Source: an uncultured Alphaproteobacteria bacterium (GTDB lineage: Bacteria > Pseudomonadota > Alphaproteobacteria > Rickettsiales > UBA1997). Taken from it: 12,171 nucleotides of DNA. Every line of letters starts with the position of its first letter. Positions within the stretch are counted from its first letter, which is position 1. The DNA lies in NCBI GenBank assembly GCA_903959715.1, contig CAJBXX010000256.1, forward strand, positions 1-12,171. The letters run 5' to 3'. The translations under genes were made by a program, and so were the position numbers. The notes below the pieces were generated by a model that searched no databases, was not told where the DNA came from, and saw only the letters and a program-made list of their open reading frames with translations. This document shows, piece after piece, positions 1 to 6,953 of the stretch.

Positions 1-281
1 ATGGCGAAAAAGTTGATTCTTCAACTAAAAATTTAATTGAAGAAGAGTTAAAAAAACTCAAAGAAATTTTAGCCAAATCTGACGCTAGCGTTGATGAGAT
101 TAAAAAATCAACTGAAAGTTTAATGCAAAATAGCATGAAACTTGGCGAGGCGATTTATAAAAATTCTCAAACTTCTCAAGAAAATCCACAGCCTGAAGCA
201 AAATCCACTGATTCATCAAGTGAAAATGATGGAAAGGTTGTTGATGGCGAATATGAAGTTAAAGATGATAAGAATAATTAA
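1..281 (+). CDS. dnaK: DnaK (Hsp70) chaperone, C-terminal end only
   Basis: This is the last 92 codons of an ORF that enters from the left edge; the reading frame begins at base 3. The translation is a charged helical segment (for example KNLIEEELKKLKEILAKSD) followed by a Gln/Ser/Pro-rich linker and the ending VVDGEYEVKDDKNN. That layout matches the helical lid and acidic C-terminal tail of bacterial DnaK, which usually ends in VVDAEYEEVKDDK-like residues. DnaK is the cytosolic ATP-driven chaperone that works with DnaJ and GrpE. The ATPase and substrate-binding domains lie outside the window, so the call rests on the tail alone. A strong terminator follows about 55 bases after the stop, and dnaJ, often the next gene, is not here. 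Confidence 0.8.
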   Translation, partial: GEKVDSSTKNLIEEELKKLKEILAKSDASVDEIKKSTESLMQNSMKLGEAIYKNSQTSQENPQPEAKSTDSSSENDGKVVDGEYEVKDDKNN

Positions 282-334
282 GAATTATATTTCTTAAACA
301 AAAAGCTTAACATTTAAATAAAATATTATATTAT

Positions 335-369
335 AAACCACCTCTCAAAAGTTGAGAGGTGGTTTTTTT
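335..369 (+). terminator. Intrinsic terminator after dnaK
   Basis: An 11-bp perfect G+C-rich stem, CCACCTCTCAA (338-348) with TTGAGAGGTGG (352-362), has a 3-base loop and is followed by seven T. The flanking AAA (335-337) can pair with the first T residues. In this AT-rich context it stands out as a classic rho-independent terminator. It would end the dnaK transcript and insulate the XRE gene downstream. Confidence 0.92.
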
Positions 370-566
370 CTTGTTTTGAATCATAAAAATTACAAAATTT
401 CTAAAATTAAAGATAATTTTTAAAAAAACATTGAAATAAAAATGTATAAAGCAAAACTATTGTTGTTGCGTCAGTGCTGTATTTAAATATGGCGTTGGCG
501 AGATTACTGCATCAATCATTTAAACCCATTTAGGTAAAATAAAATCGAGTTTTTCAGTAAAATACA

Positions 567-998
567 ATGTCAAATTTTTTAAAAAAAATCCGCGAAGATA
601 AAAACATTGGTCAAAGCGAATTGGCTTCGAGAATAGGCGTAAGTAAGCAATTGCTTTCGGGATTCGAAAATGGTAGAAGTGGAATTTCCAACGAAGTTTT
701 AAAAAAATTGGCCGAAGCTTTAGATGTATCTTCCGACGCCATTTTAATTGGAAAATCAACAAAACCATTTGATGATTTGGGTCGAAAACAACTTTCCGAA
801 GCCATGAGAATGACATTCAAATTTTACGGAGATGAGTTCGATAAAGATACAATCATAAAAATTTCCACAGAATTATATAGTATAATTGTTGACTTTGACG
901 AGCTAAAAAATGATGCTGATCGTGAAGAATTCAAAAAAACTTTAGAAGAAAAAATCGCCATAGGTCTTGCTTCAAAATGTTTTTTAAAACTAAAATAA
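567..998 (+). CDS. XRE/Cro-C1 family helix-turn-helix protein
   Basis: The 143-residue product has an N-terminal XRE-type helix-turn-helix at about residues 3-62. It reads LKKIREDKNIGQSELASRIG, then the recognition-helix region VSKQLLSGFENGRSGIS, then LKKLAEALDVSSDAIL. This is the canonical order for a DNA-binding transcription regulator. The remaining 80 residues are charged, probably helical, and not a recognised sensor or peptidase domain; they may serve dimerisation. No Shine-Dalgarno sequence precedes the ATG, as for most genes here. It is first in a tight same-strand trio with a small membrane protein (16-base gap) and a receiver protein, so it is probably co-transcribed with them. Targets are unknown. 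It could be a phage- or plasmid-derived repressor, but no phage genes are nearby. Confidence 0.88.
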   Translation: MSNFLKKIREDKNIGQSELASRIGVSKQLLSGFENGRSGISNEVLKKLAEALDVSSDAILIGKSTKPFDDLGRKQLSEAMRMTFKFYGDEFDKDTIIKISTELYSIIVDFDELKNDADREEFKKTLEEKIAIGLASKCFLKLK

Positions 999-1014
999 CA
1001 ATTAAATTAATCCC

Positions 1015-1218
1015 ATGAAAGAATCGCAAAAAAATCTTGCCAAAGAAGAACTTGAAAAACTTTATGATAGTAAATTTAAGTGGATTCAAGCCGGTAACGC
1101 ACTTAGAAATCGCTTTGGCGACTCCTTAGAAAATAGCCCGAAATTAAAATGGATTTTTCGCTTGTCGATCATTGGCAATATTGGGATTTGGCTTACTTTT
1201 TTATCTTTAAATTTTTAA
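1015..1218 (+). CDS. Small single-span membrane protein, function unknown
   Basis: I do not recognise this 67-residue protein. The first 45 residues are polar and charged, with a helical start (KESQKNLAKEELEKLYDSKF). They are followed by one hydrophobic stretch at about residues 47-64 (IFRLSIIGNIGIWLTFLSL) that runs almost to the C-terminus. The topology is that of a C-terminally anchored protein with its soluble part probably in the cytoplasm. Spacing is 16 bases from the XRE gene and 9 bases to the receiver gene, which supports a real gene in an operon. No Shine-Dalgarno is visible. A role as membrane partner of one of its neighbours is inference only. Confidence 0.62.
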   Translation: MKESQKNLAKEELEKLYDSKFKWIQAGNALRNRFGDSLENSPKLKWIFRLSIIGNIGIWLTFLSLNF

Positions 1219-1227
1219 AATTATTTT

Positions 1228-1662
1228 ATGAAAAATAATAAAATTAATTCCGCAAAAAAATTAATTTTATATGTTGAAGATGAAGAGTTTCAAGCAAAAC
1301 TTTTTTCGAGAATTATTAAAAGTGAAATCGGTGTTTTTGATTATGAAATTGTTATCTTCAATAAGGGTGGCGATTTTATAAATCTATTAAATTTAAGAAA
1401 CGAAGATTATAAAATTGAAGATTTTGGCGTTATTTTACTTGATATGGAAATGCATGATTTTTCTGGGTTTGACATGCTTAAAGAGGCTCAAGCGAAGTTT
1501 GTCGAAACTCCAATCGCAATTCTTAGTGCAATTGAAGATGAATCTTTTAAAGAAGGGGCGTTTGCATTTGGAGCAAAAGATTATTTTGTTAAAGGAAAAA
1601 ACTTGCAAGAGCTTGAACGCCTAAGGCTTTTTATTGTTGAAAATATGAATTCAAATCAATAA
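1228..1662 (+). CDS. Stand-alone CheY-like response regulator receiver
   Basis: The 144-residue product is a single receiver domain with no output domain. Visible landmarks are the acidic cluster E17-D18-E19 after strand 1 (ILYVEDEE), the phosphoacceptor D72 in VILLDMEM, the Ser at the switch position S100 in AILSA, and the conserved K122 in DYFVKG. All residues needed for phosphotransfer are present, so it should be an active phosphate receiver. Such proteins act on a separate partner or pass phosphate along a relay. No histidine kinase is encoded in the window, so its donor lies elsewhere. The gene is third in the XRE/membrane protein/receiver trio, 9 bases after the previous stop. About 210 bases of AT-rich DNA separate it from nuoH. 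Confidence 0.9.
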   Translation: MKNNKINSAKKLILYVEDEEFQAKLFSRIIKSEIGVFDYEIVIFNKGGDFINLLNLRNEDYKIEDFGVILLDMEMHDFSGFDMLKEAQAKFVETPIAILSAIEDESFKEGAFAFGAKDYFVKGKNLQELERLRLFIVENMNSNQ

Positions 1663-1873
1663 TTAATTACAAATAAAACAATTTTATTCTTCCAAAAAAT
1701 CCAATTTTTTATAAATTATTTTCTAAATTTTTGTAATCTAAAATTGACTTTGTTAAATTCCTCAAATAATCTGTCAAAAGGAAATTTATTTATACCAATT
1801 AAGCAAATTTGCGTTAATAAATTTTAATTAATTTAAAATTGTATTATTCACCGATCTAAATAATAAATTTAAT

Positions 1874-2884
1874 ATGATGGAATTTTTTAATAATGAAATT
1901 TTGCCAATTATTGCAATAATTTTACCGATAATTGGAAAAATTTTCTTGGTAATATTGCCATTGCTTGGAGCTGTTGCCTATTTAACGCTAATGGAACGCA
2001 AAGTCATTGCTTCGATGCAATTACGCAAGGGTCCATCGGTTGTTGGTCCGTTTGGTTTGTTTCAGCCCTTGGCGGATGCTTTAAAATTGATGTTGAAAGA
2101 GGTTATTTTACCAAATAAATCTAATAAAATTTTATTTTTAATTGCACCAATCATCACCTTCGTTCTTGCCTTGATTGGCTGGGCGGTGATACCATTTTCC
2201 GAAACTTTTGTTATTGCCAATTTAAATGTTGGCGTAACTTATCTTCTCGCCAGTTCATCGCTTGGAGTCTATGGAATCATTATTTCGGGCTGGGCATCAA
2301 ATTCAAAATATGCTTTTCTTGGCGCCATTCGTTCTTCCGCTCAAATGATTTCATACGAAGTCTCAATCGGCTTAATTATTATCTCTGTCGTGCTTTGTGC
2401 CGGCTCTTTAAATCTTTCGGAAATTGTTTTGTCGCAAAAAAAAATGTGGTATATTTTGCCAATGTTTCCAATGTTCTTATTGTTTTTTATTTCCGCTTTA
2501 GCCGAAACTAATCGCCATCCATTTGATTTGCCCGAAGCAGAATCAGAGCTGGTCGCAGGCTATAATGTTGAATATAGTTCAATGCCATTTTCGATGTTTT
2601 TTTTGGGCGAATATGCTAACATGATTTTAATTTCAGCCTTCGCTTCAATTTTATTTCTAGGTGGTTGGCTTTCGCCTTTTGATTGCGATTTTTGTAATGC
2701 GATTCCGGGTTTTGTTTGGCTTTGCATAAAAATTTTTATATTGCTATTTTGTTTTATTTGGGTTCGCGCAACTTTGCCTCGTTATCGATACGATCAATTG
2801 ATGCGCTTGGGTTGGAAAGTATTTCTTCCGCTTTCATTAATCTGGGTTGTCGGCACTGCGAGTTTTATAGTTTTTATTAAATAA
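1874..2884 (+). CDS. nuoH: NADH-quinone oxidoreductase subunit H
   Basis: NuoH is the membrane subunit of respiratory complex I that helps form the quinone site and joins the peripheral arm to the proton-pumping arm. The 336-residue product is full length for the family and mostly hydrophobic, with about eight spans. Diagnostic motifs are [20 protein letters not shown] (residues 39-58), [20 protein letters not shown] (210-229) and [18 protein letters not shown] (298-315). Two ATG codons sit in tandem at the start (1874 and 1877); either could be used and no Shine-Dalgarno decides. It leads a nuoH-I-J-K cluster. The usual nuoG neighbour is missing upstream, where a receiver gene lies instead, so nuoH is probably read from a promoter in 1663-1873. 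Confidence 0.98.
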   Translation: MMEFFNNEILPIIAIILPIIGKIFLVILPLLGAVAYLTLMERKVIASMQLRKGPSVVGPFGLFQPLADALKLMLKEVILPNKSNKILFLIAPIITFVLALIGWAVIPFSETFVIANLNVGVTYLLASSSLGVYGIIISGWASNSKYAFLGAIRSSAQMISYEVSIGLIIISVVLCAGSLNLSEIVLSQKKMWYILPMFPMFLLFFISALAETNRHPFDLPEAESELVAGYNVEYSSMPFSMFFLGEYANMILISAFASILFLGGWLSPFDCDFCNAIPGFVWLCIKIFILLFCFIWVRATLPRYRYDQLMRLGWKVFLPLSLIWVVGTASFIVFIK

Positions 2885-2895
2885 ATATTTAAAAA

Positions 2896-3384
2896 ATGCA
2901 AATTTTTAAACAAGCATATTCATTTTTACTAAAAGAAATTATTTTCGGACATTTGTTAACTTTGAAATACATGTTCAAGAAAAAATATACCTTAAATTAT
3001 CCTTATGAAAAGGGTCCGATTAGTCCAAGATTTCGTGGAGAACACGCTTTGCGTCGATATCCGAGCGGGGAAGAGCGTTGCATTGCTTGTAAATTATGTG
3101 AAGCGGTGTGTCCAGCTCAAGCCATTACAATTGAAGCCGAAAATTTAAATAATGACGGTATTCGTCGCACCACAAAATACGATATTGATATGATGAAATG
3201 CATTTATTGCGGATTGTGTCAAGAGGCTTGTCCAGTTGATGCGATAGTTGAGAGTCCGAATTTTGAATTTTCTACCGAGACTCGTCAAGAGCTTTATTAT
3301 AACAAAGAGAAGCTTTTGGCTAACGGTGATCGCTACGAATATGCGTTGCAAAAAAATATCAAAGCTGACGCTGAATATCGTTAA
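2896..3384 (+). CDS. nuoI: NADH-quinone oxidoreductase subunit I, 2x[4Fe-4S] ferredoxin-like
   Basis: NuoI carries the two [4Fe-4S] clusters (N6a and N6b) that pass electrons through the complex I peripheral arm toward the quinone-binding end. The 162-residue product has two complete CxxCxxCxxxCP motifs, at C62/C65/C68/C72 ([12 protein letters not shown]) and C102/C105/C108/C112 ([12 protein letters not shown]). The surrounding segments [20 protein letters not shown] and [12 protein letters not shown] are typical of the alphaproteobacterial and mitochondrial (TYKY) form. It starts 11 bases after nuoH. A 146-base AT-rich gap with a hairpin follows before nuoJ, an unusually long break inside a nuo cluster. 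Confidence 0.98.
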   Translation: MQIFKQAYSFLLKEIIFGHLLTLKYMFKKKYTLNYPYEKGPISPRFRGEHALRRYPSGEERCIACKLCEAVCPAQAITIEAENLNNDGIRRTTKYDIDMMKCIYCGLCQEACPVDAIVESPNFEFSTETRQELYYNKEKLLANGDRYEYALQKNIKADAEYR

Positions 3385-3404
3385 TTTACTTACTTAAAAA
3401 CAAA

Positions 3405-3436
3405 ATTTAACTTTAGATTTTTTTCTAAAATTAAAT
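3405..3436 (+). promoter_or_regulatory. AT-rich hairpin between nuoI and nuoJ
   Basis: Arms ATTTAACTTTAGA (3405-3417) and TCTAAAATTAAAT (3424-3436) pair at 12 of 13 positions around a loop of six T. No T-run follows on the plus strand, so it is not a typical terminator. It could protect or process the nuoHI message, or weaken read-through into nuoJ. Chance pairing is easier in DNA this AT-rich, so a function is uncertain. Confidence 0.35.
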
Positions 3437-3530
3437 ATTTACATAAATTTATTTTGACTAAAAATTTTATAAAATTAATATTTATTTGAATTAAATTTTC
3501 AAAGCAAAAATAACTTTTTTAAAAATTCCA

Positions 3531-4142
3531 ATGAATTTTACGCTCTATCTATTTTATTTATTCTCATTTGTTTTAGTGAGTTCCTCGCTTGTTGTTGTAA
3601 GCACTAGAAATATGGTGATCGCAGTAATTTTCTTAATTTTAGCGTTTTTTAACGCCTCGGGATTATTTATTTTGCTTGGTGCCGAATATTTGGCAACCCT
3701 TCTTATTGTTGTTTATGTCGGTGCTATTGCGGTATTGTTTTTGTTTGTTGTTATGATGCTTGATGTTGATGTCAAGCCACTAGAAAATATTAATCGTAAA
3801 AAACCTTTAATAACCATGTTAGTTGTTATTTTGTTTTGTGAAATTTTCTTAATTACTAAATTTTCTAGCACTAATTATTCCGAAATTGTGGCAAAATTCC
3901 CAATCCCGCAAGATGTTCATAATGTTAAAGCCATAGGCAAAATTCTTTACACTGATTTTATTTTGCCATTTCAAATTGCAGGAGCGATTTTGTTTGTGGC
4001 GATGATTGGAGCCATAGTTTTAACTATGAAAAACGAAGCGCGTTTTATTCGTAAACAAACAATTTATTCGCAAATTTCACGCCATAAAAAAGATACTTTA
4101 ATAATAGCCAAGGTCAAAGCTGGCGAGGGAATAGACTTATAA
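3531..4142 (+). CDS. nuoJ: NADH-quinone oxidoreductase subunit J
   Basis: NuoJ is a small membrane subunit of complex I (ND6 homologue) lying between the NuoH/NuoA side and the antiporter-like subunits. The 203-residue product has about five hydrophobic spans. The family hallmark lies at residues 50-78: GAEYLATLLIVVYVGAIAVL, then FLFVVMMLD. This includes the helix whose pi-bulge is linked to coupling in structural studies of the family. A second conserved part, FQIAGAILFVAMIGAIVLT, precedes a basic C-terminal tail ending KVKAGEGIDL, typical of alphaproteobacterial forms. It follows nuoI after 146 bases and precedes nuoK by 14. No Shine-Dalgarno is visible before the ATG. Confidence 0.97.
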   Translation: MNFTLYLFYLFSFVLVSSSLVVVSTRNMVIAVIFLILAFFNASGLFILLGAEYLATLLIVVYVGAIAVLFLFVVMMLDVDVKPLENINRKKPLITMLVVILFCEIFLITKFSSTNYSEIVAKFPIPQDVHNVKAIGKILYTDFILPFQIAGAILFVAMIGAIVLTMKNEARFIRKQTIYSQISRHKKDTLIIAKVKAGEGIDL

Positions 4143-4156
4143 TTAATTTTTAAATT

Positions 4157-4468
4157 ATGTATCAAATTCAACAACATCATTTTATAATTTTGGCAACAAT
4201 TTTATTTTGCATCGGAGTCGGTGGAATATTTTTAAATCGTAAAAATATTATTTCAATTTTAATGTCGATTGAAATAATGCTTTTGGCGGTAAATATAAAT
4301 TTTGTCGCTTTTTCGGTGTATCTAAATGATTTGCTCGGACAAATTTTTGCAATCTTCATTCTTACGGTTGCAGGTGCTGAGGCCGCCATCGGTTTAGCAA
4401 TTTTAGTAGTTTATTTTAATAATCGTAAAAATATTGAACTAGAAAATATTTCTTCCCTTAAAGGTTAA
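4157..4468 (+). CDS. nuoK: NADH-quinone oxidoreductase subunit K
   Basis: NuoK (ND4L homologue) is a three-helix membrane subunit of complex I that contributes buried glutamates to the proton path. The 103-residue product is the normal length. E39 (in [12 protein letters not shown]) and E75 (in [12 protein letters not shown]) correspond to the two conserved membrane glutamates of the family, E36 and E72 in E. coli. It starts 14 bases after nuoJ. Its TAA stop overlaps the ATG of the next gene by one base (TAATG), which suggests translational coupling to a gene that is not a complex I subunit. nuoL would be expected at this position. Confidence 0.98.
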   Translation: MYQIQQHHFIILATILFCIGVGGIFLNRKNIISILMSIEIMLLAVNINFVAFSVYLNDLLGQIFAIFILTVAGAEAAIGLAILVVYFNNRKNIELENISSLKG

Positions 4469-5868
4469 TGAAAGTAAAATTTACCACATTTGTAATCTTA
4501 TTTACAATTTTTTGTAATGAAGTTTTTGCTCAAGATTATTGCTCTTCTCCGCAAAAATATTATGAAGTAATTTTAAATGAAGTTGCTAAAAAAAACCCCA
4601 CTGTAATCGATAATTTACCAGAATGTTTAAAACAAGATCGTAATCTAGTTTTTAGAGTATTGTTGCTTGACAAAACTCAATTTCAAAATGTTTCAGAAAA
4701 TCTTCATCAAGATAAAATTTTTATCAAAAGAATCATCAAGGCCGACCCCGATATTTTAAAATATGTGGCGCCCGAAGTTCGTGCCGATTCTTATTTTATG
4801 GAAGAGGCGATTTACATCAATCGCGACGCTTTGAAATATTCATCTTGGGCTTTGCTTGATAATAAATTATTTATGAAAAAAATGATTGATTTAGATTCTG
4901 ATAATTATCGTTATGCTTCAGATCGAATTAAATCTTTTGAAGAATTTGCACGCCCCGCTTTAGAAGATAATGGGCTTCTCTTGGAATTCGCTCCACCCAA
5001 TGTCAAATCCAACAATGAATTTGTAAAAATCGCAATAAATTCTGATCAAGATGCTATAAAATTTGCTAATCCAAAAATTGCTTCAAGGCAGGAAATAATT
5101 GATTTGGCGACGGATAAAGATCCCTTAATATCATCTGCGGATTTGGAAGAATATTTGCATAAAAATTATGTTGAAAAACATGAGAAAAAAAATCTTGGAG
5201 AGATTGTTGTAAATAAAGCTAAGTTTTTTAAAAATGCTCAAATTATTGATCGCAATTTTATCACCAAATGGAAAAAATCTTATAATGTTGAGAATGCGCA
5301 AACCTTAGATATTGATGAGCAGTGGCGCTTAAATTCAATTAATCAAAGGAATTATCAATCATCGTGGATTGATGATTTTAAAAATTATCCAAGTTTGATT
5401 CAACGCATTGAAAAATTTTTTGCTAAAAGGCATATTGTTCCCGAAACAATTTCTGATTTACGCACAATTTATTTGTGGAAAATTAAAGATAAACCCCTTA
5501 CTTTGGCGTTTAATCTTTATGGCATTTCCAGCACAAATGATGAAATATTATTAAAAAATTTTGCCAATGTTACCTCTCTCACCGCAATTGCACAGCTTCA
5601 AGATAAAAAATGGCGATTATCAATTATTGATGTTATTTTTAATCGCGAAATCATGATTGATCCGCTTTTTGAGGGCGGTCATAAAAAATATGTTCTTTGG
5701 GATTTTTATCAAGCTAATGAAAAAGATAAAAATTATAAATTAATTTTCAAAATCGAAGACGAAATTTGCGATTATTTTCAAATATATAAATCTCAACCAA
5801 ATGGCAAATATAAAATGAAATATCAGTCTAAAAAAATTCAATGCGTTAATCAAGATTTTACCAATTAA
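4468..5868 (+). CDS. Exported DUF4116-like repeat protein coupled to nuoK
   Basis: The 466-residue product begins with a Sec signal peptide: a short basic start, a hydrophobic core and a likely cleavage after A21 (EVFA|QD). Residues about 43-218 form seven tandem repeats of roughly 25 residues. Examples are PDILKYVAPEVRADSYFMEE (from 94), RDALKYSSWALLDNKLFMKK (from 119) and QDAIKFANPKIASRQEIIDL (from 194). The pattern of D..xLKYA..x(K/R)x(D/N)xxFxxxAI resembles DUF4116 repeats, which form helical arrays. The C-terminal half (about 235-466) is Trp- and Lys-rich and unrecognised, and may be a separate beta-rich domain. The start is fixed by the TAATG overlap with the nuoK stop. The protein should act in the periplasm or outer envelope. 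A complex I role is possible from position but unsupported. The stop lies inside the stop of the convergent gene. Confidence 0.75.
   Translation: MKVKFTTFVILFTIFCNEVFAQDYCSSPQKYYEVILNEVAKKNPTVIDNLPECLKQDRNLVFRVLLLDKTQFQNVSENLHQDKIFIKRIIKADPDILKYVAPEVRADSYFMEEAIYINRDALKYSSWALLDNKLFMKKMIDLDSDNYRYASDRIKSFEEFARPALEDNGLLLEFAPPNVKSNNEFVKIAINSDQDAIKFANPKIASRQEIIDLATDKDPLISSADLEEYLHKNYVEKHEKKNLGEIVVNKAKFFKNAQIIDRNFITKWKKSYNVENAQTLDIDEQWRLNSINQRNYQSSWIDDFKNYPSLIQRIEKFFAKRHIVPETISDLRTIYLWKIKDKPLTLAFNLYGISSTNDEILLKNFANVTSLTAIAQLQDKKWRLSIIDVIFNREIMIDPLFEGGHKKYVLWDFYQANEKDKNYKLIFKIEDEICDYFQIYKSQPNGKYKMKYQSKKIQCVNQDFTN
5865..5868. other. Shared TTAA: two convergent stop codons
   Basis: The palindrome TTAA holds the plus-strand stop of the repeat-protein gene (TAA at 5866-5868) and the minus-strand stop of the phosphodiesterase gene (TAA read from 5867 to 5865). 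There is no room for a separate terminator between the genes, so each transcript must run into the other gene. Confidence 0.9.
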
Positions 5869-6500
5869 ATCAAGGCTTTATCGGTTGCAAATTTATCAAT
5901 GCCAAGCAGGTATAAATCATTAATTATTTTTATGTCGTTAACGGTCCAAACTAATAATTTTGCAGGCGAAATTTTCTTTAAAAAATCATTGTCGATTAAA
6001 GCGTGATTTATTGAAATAAAATCTATCAATTCGAGGTCAATCATATTTATAACTTCTTGACGCCAATTTTTATTGTCGCAAACGCCAACAAAATTAATTT
6101 TTTGAGAAAAAAATTTACGAAATTTTGAAGAAATAATGCTGGTTAATTTGTAGTCGGTTAGGTAGGGTGCGAAAAAAATTTTAGCTAAATCGACTTTTTT
6201 TAAAATCAAGTCGACATTCAATTTTTTCAAAGCTTCGTCGATATTATTTTGATCTAAATTTTTAAAATCAAACCAATATTCTAAATCATTGCCAAAACAT
6301 AAATAATCTTGAAGTCTTGGCAATAAAAATTTTTCTTTTTCATTGGGCTTATCATGTTTTATGAAAAATTCACCATCAAGCCACCAAATATCAAATTCAA
6401 CGGCTTTAAAGCCTTTCGCTACGGCATTTTTTAAGCTGGCAATCGAGTTTTGTTTCATGTTATTTTCAACTAAACCGCGATGGGCAAATAATTTAATCAT
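5865..6500 (-). CDS. Glycerophosphodiester phosphodiesterase-family protein
   Basis: This family hydrolyses glycerophosphodiesters, released from phospholipids, to glycerol 3-phosphate and an alcohol. The 211-residue product shows the ordered family motifs: FAHRGLVENN (H7, R8), AVEFDIWWLDG (E35, D37), the second catalytic His in IKHDKP (H49), FDFKN (D78, K80) and near the C-terminus VWTVND (184-189) with a final FATDKALI. The metal- and substrate-binding set is therefore largely complete. The glutamate usual two residues before the Lys is Asp here, a conservative change. At 211 residues it is somewhat shorter than the common 240-250. No signal peptide is seen, so it is cytosolic. It stands alone on the minus strand and converges on the repeat-protein gene. 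Confidence 0.87.
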   Translation of the reverse strand: MIKLFAHRGLVENNMKQNSIASLKNAVAKGFKAVEFDIWWLDGEFFIKHDKPNEKEKFLLPRLQDYLCFGNDLEYWFDFKNLDQNNIDEALKKLNVDLILKKVDLAKIFFAPYLTDYKLTSIISSKFRKFFSQKINFVGVCDNKNWRQEVINMIDLELIDFISINHALIDNDFLKKISPAKLLVWTVNDIKIINDLYLLGIDKFATDKALI

Positions 6501-6714
6501 TTTTTACGAAAAATAAATTTACAAAAATAAAAATCACTTAAAAAACTCTAAAACTTGTAAGAAAAATTACCAATCAAATTTTTTTTAAAATCAAAATGGC
6601 ATAACTTTTTATAAAAATAAAAAAATGATTGTATCATAAAATAAAAAAAGTAATTATGGGTAATCATAAATATGAAACACCGCAAGAAACATCAATTTTA
6701 AAGTTGAAATGACA

Positions 6715-6773
6715 TTAATTGATAATGGTTTTGATTCATATTTAAATTAATTGAATCATCATTAAACAATTAA
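6715..6773 (+). promoter_or_regulatory. Long interrupted hairpin in the presumed rne leader
   Basis: Three nested helices line up: TTAATTG (6715-6721) with CAATTAA (6767-6773), TAATG (6723-6727) with CATTA (6760-6764), and TGATTCA (6732-6738) with TGAATCA (6752-6758). Together they give 19 base pairs with two small asymmetric internal loops and a 13-base AT loop. In enteric bacteria the rne 5' leader is structured and lets RNase E control its own message; a similar role here is inference. It could equally be a small RNA or chance pairing. Confidence 0.4.
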
Positions 6774-6945
6774 AGGAATCGCAATATTAAGCGATCAATA
6801 AACTAATCACCGCATTTGGTAAAATATTTAAACAAAAGAGTTAAACAGTTATTTTAAGTTATTTAATATAAAAATTATGATTAGAAATATTTTAAATTAT
6901 TCCTTTTCACCTTAGAAAATAGCTGATTTTGCTCGTAATTTATTC

Positions 6946-6950
6946 GAGGA
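6946..6950 (+). promoter_or_regulatory. Purine-rich ribosome binding site of rne
   Basis: GAGGA ends three bases before the ATG at 6954. It is the only clear Shine-Dalgarno-like site before a gene start in the window, although the spacing is shorter than usual. It supports the chosen rne start. Confidence 0.6.
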
Positions 6951-6953
6951 AAA

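Larger units (their letters stand above)
6501..6953. other. 453-base non-coding gap upstream of rne
   Basis: This AT-rich stretch lies between divergent genes: the phosphodiesterase reads left and rne reads right, so it must hold both promoters. I see no credible ORF. The best is an 18-codon ATG frame at 6656-6712 without a ribosome site. The contents I can support are the long hairpin at 6715-6773, a small stem ATCGC/GCGAT (6778-6782 with 6791-6795) just after it, and a purine-rich site next to the rne start. No clear -35/-10 pair stands out above the background. Confidence 0.6.

Noticed and set aside
515..535. ACC/GGT inverted repeat upstream of the XRE gene as its operator
   Set aside because: Only three base pairs are exact before mismatches begin, so it cannot be told from chance.
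520..816. Minus-strand frames of 98 and 69 codons over the XRE gene
   Set aside because: They lie antisense to a clear helix-turn-helix gene and give low-complexity, Phe-rich or unrelated translations; they are shadows.
1744..1772. TTGACT plus TAATCT as a nuoH promoter
   Set aside because: The -35 is good but the -10 matches only 3 of 6 positions, and the AT-rich background makes such pairs common.
6626..6640. ATGAT/ATCAT hairpin as a terminator
   Set aside because: The stem is 5 bp of mostly A/T without a plus-strand T-run, and no gene on either strand needs a terminator there.
6656..6712. An 18-codon ATG frame upstream of rne as a leader peptide
   Set aside because: It has no ribosome site, would be the only frame in the window ending in TGA, and shows no codon run or hydrophobic segment to suggest a role.
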